Positions 23,701 to 35,485 of a stretch of 52,775 nt of DNA are shown here, piece after piece (position 1 is the first letter of the stretch; every line of letters starts with the position of its first letter). The notes under the pieces are model-generated. The model was not told where the DNA came from and did not search any database. It saw only the letters and a program-made list of their open reading frames with translations. The stretch is from Atkinsonella hypoxylon. Its lineage: Eukaryota; Ascomycota; Sordariomycetes; Hypocreales; Clavicipitaceae. The stretch is from positions 1 to 52,775 of the forward strand of contig JFHB01000210.1 of the NCBI GenBank assembly GCA_000729835.1, written 5' to 3'. The position numbers were made by a program, and so were the translations under genes.

Positions 23701-25665
23701 ATATTAGAGTAATTTAGAAATTAAGTATAATAGAATAAAGTAGAAATATAGAGCTATTATTTATATATTAAGAAGGCTATAAATTTATCTCTATAGAGTT
23801 CCTTTTACTCTAAAGACTAATTCTTAAGTGCTTATATATTAGCTTAATAGCGCTATTAATAACGTCTTAAGCGCGCTTATTATGCAATAGATTAGTTATA
23901 TTATACTATTTAATTTTATAGCTAGGTATATTTTAGGAGAAAAGAATAAGATAGCTAATACTTTATTATATAAAGAAGGTAGGCCTTTTAATGCATTAAA
24001 TTAAGTAGCTAAAGAGAATATTAAAGATTTTATTAACCTATAGCTTAACGTTAATAAAATCTAGCTACACAATAGAGTATACTACACTTCTAAGACTTAA
24101 TAAATTATAGATTTCCTTTTAACATTATAAAGACTATTTAATTTAGATAAGAGTAAGTATAAGCAACTTTATATAAGTGCTAAGCAATATTTCTTAGATA
24201 AAGGCCTATTATAGAAGAGACTAACTAGTATAATAAAGAGTTCTACCTTAGTTATTAAAGACTTAATATAATAGAAGAAGATTATTAAGGCTTTATATAA
24301 GTAAATAGGTTATAAAGGTATAAAAGTTATATTTTAAACAGCTAAAATTAAGTACTTTTAGAAAGAACTCTAGAATATAGTTTAAGTAATAATTTTTTAT
24401 TATAAGGTATACTAAAAGTTTACTCCTTAAAGGCCTAAAGAATTATTAATATTAGTAGCTTTAGGTAACCTAATAAGTAAGATATATATTAATACCTAAT
24501 ATATACTACTTAATTATAGTTTTAAGTACTTTCTAGAAGTAAGATATAACCTTACTAGATAAATAGAAGTATACTCTATATAGTATACTAATATTATAGC
24601 TATTTAGAAGTTCTTAATAAAACTAATTATATAATTTAAAGTCTTCTAATTTCTAGTTTTTAATAGAGAGCTAGAAATATATAGAAATCTTAAAAAAGCA
24701 GTTAAAGCTATTAGAATTAAAGGGATTAAGATATTAGTGTACAATTTAAAAGCTAATTTACCTATTAAAGCTAGTTATTAAACGCTTATATTTACCCTTT
24801 TAAAGATAAAAGGTTCTAATAGAAAGTAGTTTAAATTGCTAAATAAAGCACTATTAGTAAACTATATAGCTATATAAGCGTTATATAGTAAATCTACTTT
24901 CTACTTAATTTATAGTTAAAAGCTTATTCTTCCTTTAGAAGTTAAATTTTCTACTTAAAGGTTAATTAATTAGTTAGAAGTTATAATAATATAGAATCTC
25001 TTTAAAGTAAGAGTTAAAATACTAGAATAAAAGGAAGTAAATATCTAAAAAGCTTATATAAAAGTCTTTATATTTAAGCAATACTTAGCTAATTAAATAA
25101 ACTAGAACTAAAAGGTATTATTATAAAAGAAGAAAGATTAATTAGTTCTAAAAGATCTAGTCTTTATATATAATATATAAAGGGTTATAAATATATTAAT
25201 AAAGAAGAAGTAAGTAATACAATAGAATAGTCCTTTTAAAGTGTACAGTTAAGTAAAAGTTACTAGTGCTTACTGTTTAGAGACACTAAATAGTATAGTG
25301 CTTAATAAGACTATTTCTAAGAATTATATTAAGAAGTTTAGGCTTAATCTAAAGGGATAGTAGACTTTTACTACTAATAAATAGCTCTATACTCTACAAT
25401 ATACTGCTTAGTATAGTAAAGACACTAGCAACTTTAAGTAAGATACTAATAAGTTATAACCTACTAATGCTTAATATAATATATTAAATTAAATAGTTTC
25501 TAAGGACTATATATTATAGCTATACTAAAAAGAGAATTTTAAGAATAATAACGCTAAAGTAGACCTTCTACTATAATATTATTTAAAGTATATAATAGAA
25601 GTTTATTTATTAATAATACCTAAAGAAGAGCGTAGAAGCTATAAGGAGATTAATAATATTATTTA
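20701..25665 (+). pseudogene. Gy-1 pol: protease region, RT, RNase H, integrase
   Basis: Frame 2, the same as gag. RT lies at about 22700-23450: SYRSYRNPYFLVIKKN, then LFTTAYNKITI and the catalytic box FLDNITVKG at 23120-23146 (FLDD with the second Asp now Asn). RNase H is at about 23540-24000 (INLNLSAREIILIV, LGEKNKIANTLL where ADALSR is usual). Integrase is at about 24060-25350, with an end similar to known C-terminal domains (KDLVFIYN, FKVYSQV, TSAYCLETLNSIVL). The end of pol is uncertain, somewhere between 25350 and 25700. I do not see a chromodomain. Confidence 0.85.
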
Positions 25666-26040
25666 ATCTTAGTAATTTACCTACAACTTTACTAAGATAT
25701 ATAACTTATTATAGCTTTTATAAAAGCTAATACTGTAGTTCTTATATCTTTAGCTTTAGAAAGAAAGAAGATTAAGTTTATTTATTTATATATTTAAGAC
25801 TAACTAAGATTTAATAATAGTATATTAAGATTATTTAAAGATTTAAAGCTAATTAGAATTAAGACTATAAACCTAGATTAAATAGAATATATAAAAAGTT
25901 TTTAAAAACTACTAAAAATAAGTATAGTTTTATTCTATTTTAACTAAAGAGGCTGCTTAGCCTTTACCCTTTTTTTGTTTTTTTTTCTTTTAACTTAAGC
26001 AATTTATACTTAATCTTTTAGTAAAATTCTAGTAGTTCTA
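25666..26040 (+). other. Gy-1 region after integrase
   Basis: AT-rich sequence with a T/A-run stretch (TTTTTTTGTTTTTTTTTC around 25960-25985) also present, inverted, in copy B near 47670-47700. Possibly the end of pol or an untranslated spacer. No frame is convincing. Confidence 0.35.
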
Positions 26041-26945
26041 ATGTTTAAGGGAAAAGGTAAGGAATATTAACTACTATAAAGGAAGAAAGATCTTTATAAA
26101 GAACCTTCTAGAGCCTTAAAAGAATAAATAGTTAATCTACTTAGTTTTTACCCTAGAACATTATAAAAGGAGCATTATAGTAAATCTAGCTGTAGTTACT
26201 ATAACCTTTTGCAAATTACTACTTATAGCTTACAGCAGTAGAGCTGCTTTAGATATAATTGCTGTATAAGCTGCTATAGATATCCTTAAGAGAGGTACAG
26301 CTATAAAATAGAAAGTAGATATATTCCCTAAATAAGGTAACTATTTAAAGATATATATTAGTATAATAAGAGTAAAATGCACTATTCTCTTTACTAAAGA
26401 ATAAGATTAAAAGAGCTTTATAGCGCTCTTAATAATTAGTAAGTATATAATAGAAATATCTATAAGAATAAGCTATCTTAGTTAGAATAAAGATAAAGTT
26501 CTTAATATTTAATTCTAGCGTAACCTTATATAAAAGAGAGCTTTCTCTTATAGTACTATTAATAAACTAAGCCTTAAGATTCTAATTATAAAAGAATTTA
26601 ATAGCTCTTAGAGGTATATTAAGTATAGAACTCTATTAAAAAGCAACTTTAGTGTATATTAAGTATCTACTAGCACTAATATTATTGCCTCTATAGACTT
26701 AAAGCTTAAAGGTAAATTTATACTAAAGAGGTAAGGTTTATTAGTATAATAAAAGAATAAAAGTGTAATTAAAAGCTTTTTTATAAAAGACTTACTATAT
26801 TAATAAGCGTTATTAAAGAAAAGATATTTATTTAACTATTCTAAGAAAGAGTAATTTAATAAAAGAGAGTAGTAAAAGGGATTCTTTTACTAATAATATC
26901 CTTTATATTTATAAGATTCTTACGGTTTTAAGGAAGCTTTTTAGC
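26041..26945 (+). pseudogene. Gy-1 post-pol frame 1, unrecognised
   Basis: From about 26041 to 26945 frame 2 gives a plausible mixed-composition protein of about 300 codons, including SSRAALDIIAV, DILKRGTAIK, SFIALLIISKYIIEIS and NIIASIDLKLKGKF. Stops are TAA/TAG only. The same region exists inverted in copy B (about 46700-47600), so it belongs to the family and is not a private insertion. Family not recognised. It might be an in-frame extension of pol or a separate small protein. Confidence 0.4.
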
Positions 26946-29542
26946 TATAATAAAATAATTAAAGGTACTAATAAAGACAATAAGAAAAAGGCTATATAGA
27001 AAGGTAGTTATAAAAAGAAAAAAGGAAGATAAATATAATTAGTTAAAGAGAATATTATAAATTACTTAATAAGTTTATAGCTATTAAAGTCTTAGTATAT
27101 ATTTACTGTTAACCTCTACTAAATTACAATAATTATAAATAGCTATTAACTAAGGATTTATTAAGATAATACTAGCTATAATATAGCTTATATTTCTACT
27201 CTTTCTCTCTCTTTATTTCTTTATTCTTATAATATTTTTATTATAAGTATCTACCTAAGCTCTTTTTTACCTTTAATTTTTTAAAAGCTATTTAATCTTT
27301 ACTACTAAAATAGAAAATAAATACTAAGAACCTATTTCTAAGATTAGCTTTAGAGTTATATATAAGAGATAAATATATTACTTTAGAACATTAAGGAATT
27401 TACTAATGTACTACATTATAGTGTAAGTCTATAAGCTAGTTAGTAATTTTTTTTATATAGAAAAGTAAGATTAAGTAGATTTACCTCTTAAGAAGCTCTA
27501 TAAGTGCTAGCTACCTCTCTTTTAGTAACGTTTTAAGTAGCCTTCTTTTAGCCTACTACTTTATTAAAATTATAATTTAGATAACTTTAAGCTTATAGAG
27601 TTAATATAGCCTAGCTAGAGTTTAGCAATCTAGTTTAATTATCTTAATAATGTTTATAGCTTTTTAATAAAGTCCTTTAAGCAAAAGACTTATTATAGAT
27701 AGTTAGATTAATTCTAGCTTACTGCTATAGTAAGAATTATTACTTATAGAATTAAGTGTACAGTAGTTATCTTTAAGGAGTCTTTTATAATTAATATAGA
27801 AGAAATAAACTAAAGTAAGATTATAAGACTTATAGGTTAAAAGGTATATAGAATTAAAGATAGGTTTTAACTTATTTTCTACTGTTATAATATAAGCTAT
27901 AACCCTTCTACCTTATATAATAAAATAAGTAAGTAAAGACTTATTACTAGCTTTCTTTTCTTTAATAACTACTAAACTTATTTTATCTTTAATTGCTTAA
28001 AGGGATACTATTATTACTTTAATATAGAACCTAAAGGTAGAATTAAAAGATTTAAAGCTATAGTTTATAGTTAAGTGTAAACTTTACAGCTTCTTTAGTA
28101 TTTATACTTATTCTAGGCAATTTTAGTACTATATTATAAGTAGAAGAGCAACTAGAAATATAGATATATTTGTTTATTCTTCTTAATATAAACGCTTTAT
28201 TGTTTAGTTAAGTATCTTTTAATTAATCTTATTAGTAACAGCTTATATAATATACCTTACACTTAATATAGCAACTATAGAATTACTTAAACATTAAGGA
28301 ATAAATTTAAACTGTACCTTTATAACTAGGTTATAACTAATAACTCTATTAATTAGTCTTATAACTACTGTAAAGGTACTAATAAAGTTATAATAGTTCT
28401 ATATATAATAGCAGTAAATAAGCTTAGTTTTATAAATAGGTATATAGTTATTAAAAAAGCTAAGACTATAGGCTTTAACCTTAGCTACCTCTAGAAAGAT
28501 ACTATAAAGCGTTTTATCTTAAGATATTACTTATAAATAACTAGTAGTAGCATTTCTATTCTAAAGGAGCTTAATGCTTAAAAGTTTACCTTAAGTAATT
28601 ATAATTAAGTAATTAAATAGTTAATAGAGGTTAATAAATAAATGCTTATATAACTTTAGAAGAATTAGTTTATTGCTACTGTTTAGTTTAATAGCAATTC
28701 TATTATCTATAATAGAACTATTAAAGCAGCAATAATAGTAAGGGAATAGCGTTTACATCTTTTAATGTAGATAAGCAAGCCTAGCTAGGCTCTTATATAT
28801 TATAAGCTACTTCCTTTTGCATAAAAGAAGTCTTTAATTATAACGTTTAAGGTGCTACTACAGCCTATAACTAATTTATAAAGCTCTTTATTATTACTAC
28901 TGCTAGATAATTTAGAGGTCTTTACTAGAATTTCTAGTATACTATAAGATCTTATATAAAAAGATTAAATAGAATCTTACAGTAAGAACTAGCTTCTATA
29001 ATAATTATAGAACTTAAAGCATTAGCTGCTGTCTTTATATTTTATAGAACTATTAGTGTAGAAGTAGAAATTTAGGTAAAGGGATAAAGAGATTATAAGA
29101 ACAGTAAAATAAGCGCTTAGAGCTAGAGGATACTATACTATAAAGGATTAAATAAAAGCATTAGCTTAAAGATATATTGCTAAACAGCTTATAATAGCCT
29201 ATAATTCTGTTACTAATATAAACCTTAGTGTTATATTGCTAGCTCTCTTTTATTCTAGCGCTTAACAAGAGATAATTAAGGCTAATAAAAGACACTAATT
29301 AATTACATCTAGGGCAACTAAATAAAGTGTAAATTACTAAGAAAGAGTTACTTATTGTAAAAGAAAGCGCCTAGCTATAAGAATGCTATTACTAGTAAGA
29401 GGGACGCTACTATACACACTAAAGACGCTAAAGCTATTATAAAAGATAAGAGGATTAGGACTTTAGGATTAAGGGAATTAGCTAAAGGGTTAAGTTACTT
29501 ATAAGTCTTACTTTATAAGCTTATTTATAACTAGGGAGGTAT
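26946..29542 (+). pseudogene. Gy-1 post-pol frame 2, unrecognised, up to the 3' LTR
   Basis: From roughly 27300 to the LTR, frame 1 reads on with TAA/TAG stops only, with stretches such as INRYIVIKKAKTIGFNLSYL (about 28430), SISILKELNA (about 28550), EIIRTVKQALRARGYYTIKD (about 29085) and VILLALFYSSA (about 29230). Comparison with the inverted copy B near 44810-44870 shows CAA there where copy A has TAA in this frame, which supports it as the coding frame. Another frame is also fairly open near 28750-29100, so the exact protein is uncertain. I do not recognise a domain. Confidence 0.45.
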
Positions 29543-30025
29543 TATATTATAGTAGAGTTACCCCCTTACGCTCTTATATTAGCTTTATAAAGGATGCTAT
29601 ATATAGATTTTTCTCTATAAGAGTGCACATTACCTAGATATCTAAATAGTTTAAGTAAGTAAGTATATAAGTAGCTTCTGCTAATTCTTTTAGGCTTTTG
29701 CTCTTTTAATTAATTAATATCTTTTAGCCTACTTTAATTTATAACACTTAATGCTTAAGAGACATTACTTTACTGCTAGTAACACTTTCCCTAACTCTTT
29801 AGTACATTTAGCTCCTTTTGTATATATATATCTTCTAAGCTGCAATTAATATTTTATTTCTGCCTTTTCTAACTATTTAATCTTTTTGCCTACTATTATT
29901 TAATAGTGCGCACTAACAAATATCTCGCTCTCTGCTAATCCTCTTCGATCTTAACGTGCACTATATCGCTACCTGCTTTGGTGTAGGCTGTATGGTCATT
30001 TGGGGGTTTGGTTTTGAGTCGACAA
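29543..30025 (+). repeat. Gy-1 3' LTR, copy A
   Basis: 483 bp, TATATTATAGTAGAG (mutated TGTGTCGCGGCGGGG) to GAGTCGACAA. The outer 120 bases keep CpG and GC, and the inner end is mutated, the reverse of the 5' LTR. An apparent 83-codon open frame (29956-30207) starts in this outer end and runs into the Co-1 RT; it is a fusion artefact. Confidence 0.92.
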
Positions 30026-31260
30026 ATTATATAGAAATCCCAGATAGATTCGTTAAATTTGCAGAAGCAACGCTATTAGTAGCTAAGCTACTAAAAAGCT
30101 GTAATTACAAGCCCTCTAAAGAGCAAGTAATTAAGCTAGAAAAATCCCTCTATAGTCTAAAGCAAAGTCCTAGAGAATGGCAGCAAATTCTAACAGAATT
30201 ACTTTAAAAGCATAGATTTAAACCTCTTATATTAGACCCAGCAGTCTTTTATAACCCAGCTACATCTATATATATTGCTACTTACGTAGATAACTGTCTT
30301 CTAATTAGTCTAAATCTAAGCTATATTAACAAGCTAAAGAAGCTATTACATAAAGCTTATCCAATAGAAGATAGAGAACCAGCAGAATTTTTTCTAGGCG
30401 TTTAAATTACCTATAATAGGTCTAAAAGGTCTATTAAAATCTATTAATCTTAATATATCCTTGAAGCCCTAGAGAGATTTAAAATACTAAATGCTAAGCT
30501 AGCTTCTATCTCTATACAGCTAGGAATTCTAAAGCAACTAGTTACAAAACTTCTCTTAAAATCCGATTATAAGCTTTATTAGAGCATAATAGGCACTATA
30601 ATGTACCTAATGTTGCTAACTAGGGCTAATATTGCCTTTTCTGTTTAGTGGCTATTAACCTTTCTAGCTAAGCCCTATATAGAGCACCTGAACGCCTCTA
30701 AGCACCTCCTAAGGTACTTAAGTAGTACTAGAAGCTTTGCTATTATTTATAAGCGTTCTATACCACTAGGGTCTTCTTCTAAAGCTTCTAGCTCTAAAGA
30801 AGTACTTAAGACCCTCCTTAGTTATTGCGATAGCGATTTTGCTGGTAATAAAGTCTCTTCTAAATTAACTTATGCTTATCTATATAAGCTAGCTAGTGGA
30901 CCTATTAGCTGGAAATTGAAGAAAGCTAGTACTATTGCTCTTTCTACATTAGAAGCAGAATCTAATGTATTATTTAAAGCTATTAGGGAATTAGAGTGGC
31001 TCTACAGCCTTTTTAAGGAGATAAAGCTGCCTTTAACCCCTTCTATTCCTATTAGGTGTAATAATTAAGGCGCTATAGTTACTGCTTATAACTTAACGTT
31101 ATATAGTAGAACTAAGTATACCCTTTTGAAGTTTAACTACATTAGGGAAAAGATTCGTAAAGGTATAGCTAAGGTTAGTTATATTAATACAAATTAGATG
31201 CTAGCAGATAGCCTAACTAAGCCTCTTGCTATTTAAAAGCATTAACAATTCATTAAGTTA
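30026..31260 (+). pseudogene. Co-1 pol, 3' part: rest of RT and RNase H (copy A)
   Basis: Resumes the Copia RT directly after Gy-1: IEIPDRFVKFAEA, then the family hallmark LYSLKQSPREW (30157-30180 region, Trp kept). The catalytic box is YVDN (30283-30294), with the second Asp changed. RNase H follows with CDSDFAGNK, ASGPISWKLKK, ALSTLEAES and RELEWLYSLF, ending ADSLTKPLA. Stops are few and all fit RIP (for example CNN* and TN*MLAD). This is the best-preserved copy of this part of the gene. Confidence 0.92.
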
Positions 31261-31528
31261 CTAGAGCTTTCTAGCTAGCTTATAAAAGCAATAAAAACAC
31301 TTAAAAAATCAAAAAGCAATAAAAAACAGTTAAAAATCGAAAACAACAAAAACAATCAACAACAACTAGTTATATTTAACTATAACTACCCTGGAATTGC
31401 TAGAATTAGTTATGTTATTAGTTATGTTATTTAGTTCTATTATTAGTACTGTATTTCGTTAGTTAATTCTAACTTAGATATCCTTTAAAGGAGCTAAGTT
31501 GCTTATAGAACTAGTTACTTCTTACATT
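31261..31528 (+). other. Co-1 copy A 3' untranslated region
   Basis: Non-coding stretch rich in AAAAACA repeats (31295-31350) and a duplicated TTAGTTATGTTA unit (about 31407-31430). It leads to the polypurine tract. Confidence 0.7.
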
Positions 31529-31539
31529 TCTAGAGGGAG
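31529..31539 (+). promoter_or_regulatory. Polypurine tract of Co-1 copy A
   Basis: TCTAGAGGGAG immediately before the 3' LTR, identical in all three Co-1 copies. Confidence 0.78.
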
Positions 31540-32231
31540 TGTTAAAAATAAGCTACCCTATATAGCCTATTTTTATGCCTACTAGTTGCTCTATTACGTA
31601 ACCCTTATTAGGTCTTGTTACGTTGATTTTTGGTAGAGATATTGTTGTTACTAGATGCAAACATCTAGATTTAACTAAGGCAAAGTTGCCTAACCTATAG
31701 TTAACTTTAACTGCGATTTTCTCTACAACTAGCAATAGTAGAAATTCAAGAAGTATACTATTTAAAAGCTAAGAATTAGGGCTATCTAATAGTATAATTG
31801 TTAGATAGAGTTGCTTATAAGGGTTGCTTATTATTAGTGAAATTTGTTAAATTGTGCATATAGGCGTCTCGTTTGTATAGCTGTAAGTCGATTTTTTTGT
31901 TTTTATATAGTAAATCTTTTTGCGGAAATTATAAAGTAGCCTATAAGCCCCCTCTAGCAACTATAGCTCGCTAATATAGTCAGTAGGTCTATAAGGGACT
32001 GGAAAGATTCAAGATCCTACTCTTACTAAGTTCGTTACAGCGCTCTTAATATAAAGATACTACTATTACAGTTATCTATTGCCTCTACGTGATCTATACT
32101 ATACACTACAGCTTGATTTAGGCCGCTGCTGCTTCCACTACGTGATAATTGCTAGGAGCAATTACAGGTGCTAAATATAAGAGACCACTACCCTCTTCTA
32201 TCTAGTCCTGTAATCCCTATTATTTTCAATA
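31540..32231 (+). repeat. Co-1 3' LTR, copy A
   Basis: 692 bp, TGTTAAAAATAAGC to TTTTCAATA, followed by the target repeat AGCAG and the resumed LINE. It keeps many of the CpG sites seen in the 5' LTR. Confidence 0.93.
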
Positions 32232-35200
32232 AGCAGCTTAGAATAGAACAAACTAGTGCAGCGTTTAATTAAAAGGCACTAAGATTTACTCTATTTACTT
32301 ACTGCTATATAAGAGGGATTAGGCTACTCCCTTTACTAACCTTAGCTTAGCCTACCCTAGAGCCTAAAGCGTCTTTATAGGTAACTTTAACTAGTATTAC
32401 CTAATGTAGAATAAGGTAAATAGAACGTTACTAAGCTGTAACACTATACTTACGTTTATAATATAGTAGTAGCTTAACCTTACTATACCTTAAGGTAAAG
32501 TTACCTAAAGAGTATAAAGAAAAAGAAATAGTATAATAAACTATACCTAAGCAACCTATAACTTAGGGATTAAATATATTAGCTTAGCCTCTTTAGCTAG
32601 CTTTAACTATATACTATAGATAGTTAGAGTTAAATTAAACCTAAGCCCTAAAGACAATAGACTAGCAATATACCTATAGTTCTTTATAGATAGAGATATA
32701 GTTTAAGCTAAAGCTAATAACTGCCTTTAAGCTAGTTATACTACTGTACCTATATAGACCTACACTAAAATTAACGCTTATATATAGTAGCTAATAGACT
32801 AACTCTAAGTAATTATAAATATTATAGCTCTAAAGAAGCCCTAAAGTGCCTCTAAACAGCTACTATAGTAAAACTAATAAGCCTATAAAGTAAAAAGAGA
32901 AGCTAATATAGCTCTAAAACAGTAGTGCACTAATAGAACTAATAATAACTAGCAGCTTACTACTAAGGCAGTAGCGTTTTAAGACTAAGTTATAAGAGAG
33001 AAATAAAGGAAAGCCTAAAGAAATACTATTAATAGAGCTAAATCTTACTGCAGTAACCTTTAGAGCCTTAAAAGATAAGCTAGGTTATATAGCAGCCTCT
33101 CTCTAGAAACTAGCTAGGTACTAACGCTAGTTTATACAGTAAACAGCACTATAGTTATAGCTATAATATATATAGAGAAGGCTACTACCTTTACTAAGAG
33201 ATTCTTCCTAGAGTTTAAAGCTAACTTTACTAATATCTTAAGCCTATAATTCCTCTACCTAAATACTGCTCTATTTCTACTAAAGAACTACTTTACAGAA
33301 AATAATATAAAGAATACACTACACAATATAGTAAGCTAGAAGGCACTAGAAGACAATAAGCTACTAGCTAGCTTCCTAAAAGCCTATAGGCTGCCTATAA
33401 GGAAGGCCCTAATATACCTACTTAATACTAGCTGCTAGCTTAACTACTACCTAGCTCTCTTCTAAAAAGTAAGAGTAATAGTACTTAAGAAGCCTAAGAA
33501 GCTCCTAGAAGACCTCTAAAAGGCAGAAGAGTAAAGACCTATCTCTCTACTTAACGTTATAGAGAAAGTACTAAAAGCAGCAGTAGTACAGCAGCTTACC
33601 TATACTACTAAAGAGAGATTGCTTCTACTAGAGCTCTAGATAGGTAATAGAGTAAATAGGTCTACTAAAGTAGCCCTTAGTATACTTATAGAGGTTATTT
33701 ATATAGCTTAGCACTATAGTAGAACTACTTTACTACTGCAGCTAGATATCTCTATAGCCTTTAATAAAGTTAGCTATACTAAATTAGTTTATATACTAGT
33801 TTAAGTAGAGCTTTTAAGCTAAATAGCAGCTTAAGTTTATAGCTTTACTACCTTAAGGTTAGTATACCTTTACTTTACTAAAGAAACTATAGAGAAGCTA
33901 ACTATACCTATAGAGGTACTATAGAGGTTCTTTATCTTCTTTATTCTTTTCTTACTATATATTGTACCTCTATATAAAAAACTTAAAGAAGTAGATACTA
34001 CTATTACACTAGAGTTCTTTAATAATACTAATATTATTATATATAGAAGAAGTATAGTAGAGACCTAGGGGCAGCTTAAGTGCACTTAAGCAATCTATAA
34101 GGAATAGTTAAGAGAGTTTAGCCTCTAATTTAACCTAGTAAAGAGTAAGCTTTTATACTTTATAAGAGGCTGTAAAGTAGATATAATACTAGTTTAGCTT
34201 AGTACTGTAACAATTTAGTCTATATAGTCTATAAGGTTCTTTAGCGTATAGATCTCTAGAAAACTACAATAGAAAGTCTATTTAGCTAAGATTAAGGTAA
34301 AGCTAAAGCAGCAGTAGCTTACTCTTACTGCACTAGTAGCTTTAACGTAAAGATACTAGTTTAAAGAAGCCTAACTAATATATATATAAGTTATCTAGAA
34401 TACAGTTACCTATAGAGTAAGTATACACTATACTTTAACTTAAAGTAAAGGGAAACTATATAGTATAGCTAAAGCCCTTATTAAGAAATAGCTTACCTAC
34501 TTATATAGAGTTCTTAAAGCCTATAAAGCTACTCTATAGGCTTTAGCTAAGATAAAGGCAGTAATTCTCTCTTTAAACCTCTACTTAAACTATAGAGCCT
34601 ATAAATTTAGAGAAAGAATTAAATAGAACAGTATAGTAAACTAAATATACTAGGTGTACGCTCTAGTAGCTGCTTAGCTCTAATGCATAAAACTATATAA
34701 ATAAAGATATACCTTTTAAGCCCTAAGCAGTAACACTCTAGAATAAAGAGAAGGCCTATCTGCTAAATTAGAACTAAAAACAGAATAAAAGAGAAAGTAG
34801 CTAGTAGAATAAATAGAGATAGTGTATAGCTGCTATAGGCTAGTCTTAGCAGAAGACCTCCTTAACTTTAAGACTATAAAGAAGGCCCTTAAGCTGCACT
34901 AGAACCTAACTAAGTATAAGTTAGCTGTTCTTACTTAATTATACACTAAGAAGATAAGCTTAAACCTCTTCTTATATAGCTGTAATATACTTAATGTACT
35001 AATGCCTCTATACTGCTATAAGAGTAGAAATAAGAATATCTATTACTTTATTGTTATATACCTACTATATAACTACCTTAAACTAAATAGTAGCACTCTG
35101 CCTCTACTAAGGAACCCTAGGGATATTAGAACAGCCCTTAACGCCTTAAAGCTAGCAGCTACACTAGTTAAATAGGTTCTTAATATAGGCTAACTTTTGT

Positions 35201-35485
35201 AATTCTACCTAGTAGAACAGCTTTAAAGAGATAGAGAGAAAAGGAATAAACTTTACTTTAGGGACTAAATAGAGAGCACTAAGCTACTACTTTACTAGTG
35301 GATTAACCTAGAGTACAGCCTTAGGTATAACCTATATATAAGCTAAGATATATTATAAAGTAGAATATATATAAATACAGTATAGAATTAGGATAAGTAT
35401 ACAGTAGAAGTATAGTTTTATTTATCTTAAGGCACAGCTATCTTTATACTGCCTCTAGGGTAGAACCTAGGGGGGCTTATCTAGT
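32232..35485 (+). pseudogene. LINE ORF2: endonuclease remnant, RT, C-terminal Cys/His motif
   Basis: Starts inside an apurinic-type endonuclease: IEQTSAAFN, then after a frame change VFIGNFN..Y (about 32370; usual GDFN.HH), then IKYISLASLAS. The EN is shorter than normal, so part has been lost. RT (frame 1) has RPISLLNVIEKVLKA (about 33537), QLDISIAFNKVSYT (33739-33780; FDKV now FNKV) and FNNTN at 34018-34032, where F-x-DDTN is expected: both Asp are now Asn. The C-terminal Cys/His element (about 35010-35060) has lost Cys and His to Tyr. The arrangement is that of Tad/I-like LINEs. Gy-1 copy B interrupts the end at 35486. Confidence 0.87.

Larger units (their letters stand above)
18294..30025 (+). 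mobile_element. Gy-1 Ty3/Gypsy element, copy A, complete
   Basis: About 11.7 kb between LTRs at 18294-18775 and 29543-30025, nested in the RT of Co-1 copy A. Flanking 5-mers are TTTAT (18289-18293) and ATTAT (30026-30030), one mismatch. The uninterrupted Copia sequence in copy B (inverted near 38080) confirms the empty site. Internal order: leader, gag with a zinc knuckle, RT, RNase H and integrase in frame 2, then about 3.6 kb with further frames, then a purine-rich AGGGAGGT just before the 3' LTR. No frame is intact. Confidence 0.93.
15076..32231 (+). mobile_element. Co-1 Ty1/Copia element, copy A (split by Gy-1 copy A)
   Basis: A Copia element with both LTRs (15076-15765 and 31540-32231) and a perfect 5-bp target repeat AGCAG (15071-15075, 32232-32236), inserted into the LINE. 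Its pol is interrupted at 18293 by the Gy-1 element and resumes at about 30026. Without the insert it is about 5.4 kb, shorter than copy B (7.9 kb), because about 2.4 kb of leader and gag are missing directly after the 5' LTR. Order protease, integrase, RT, RNase H is diagnostic for Ty1/Copia. Confidence 0.93.
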
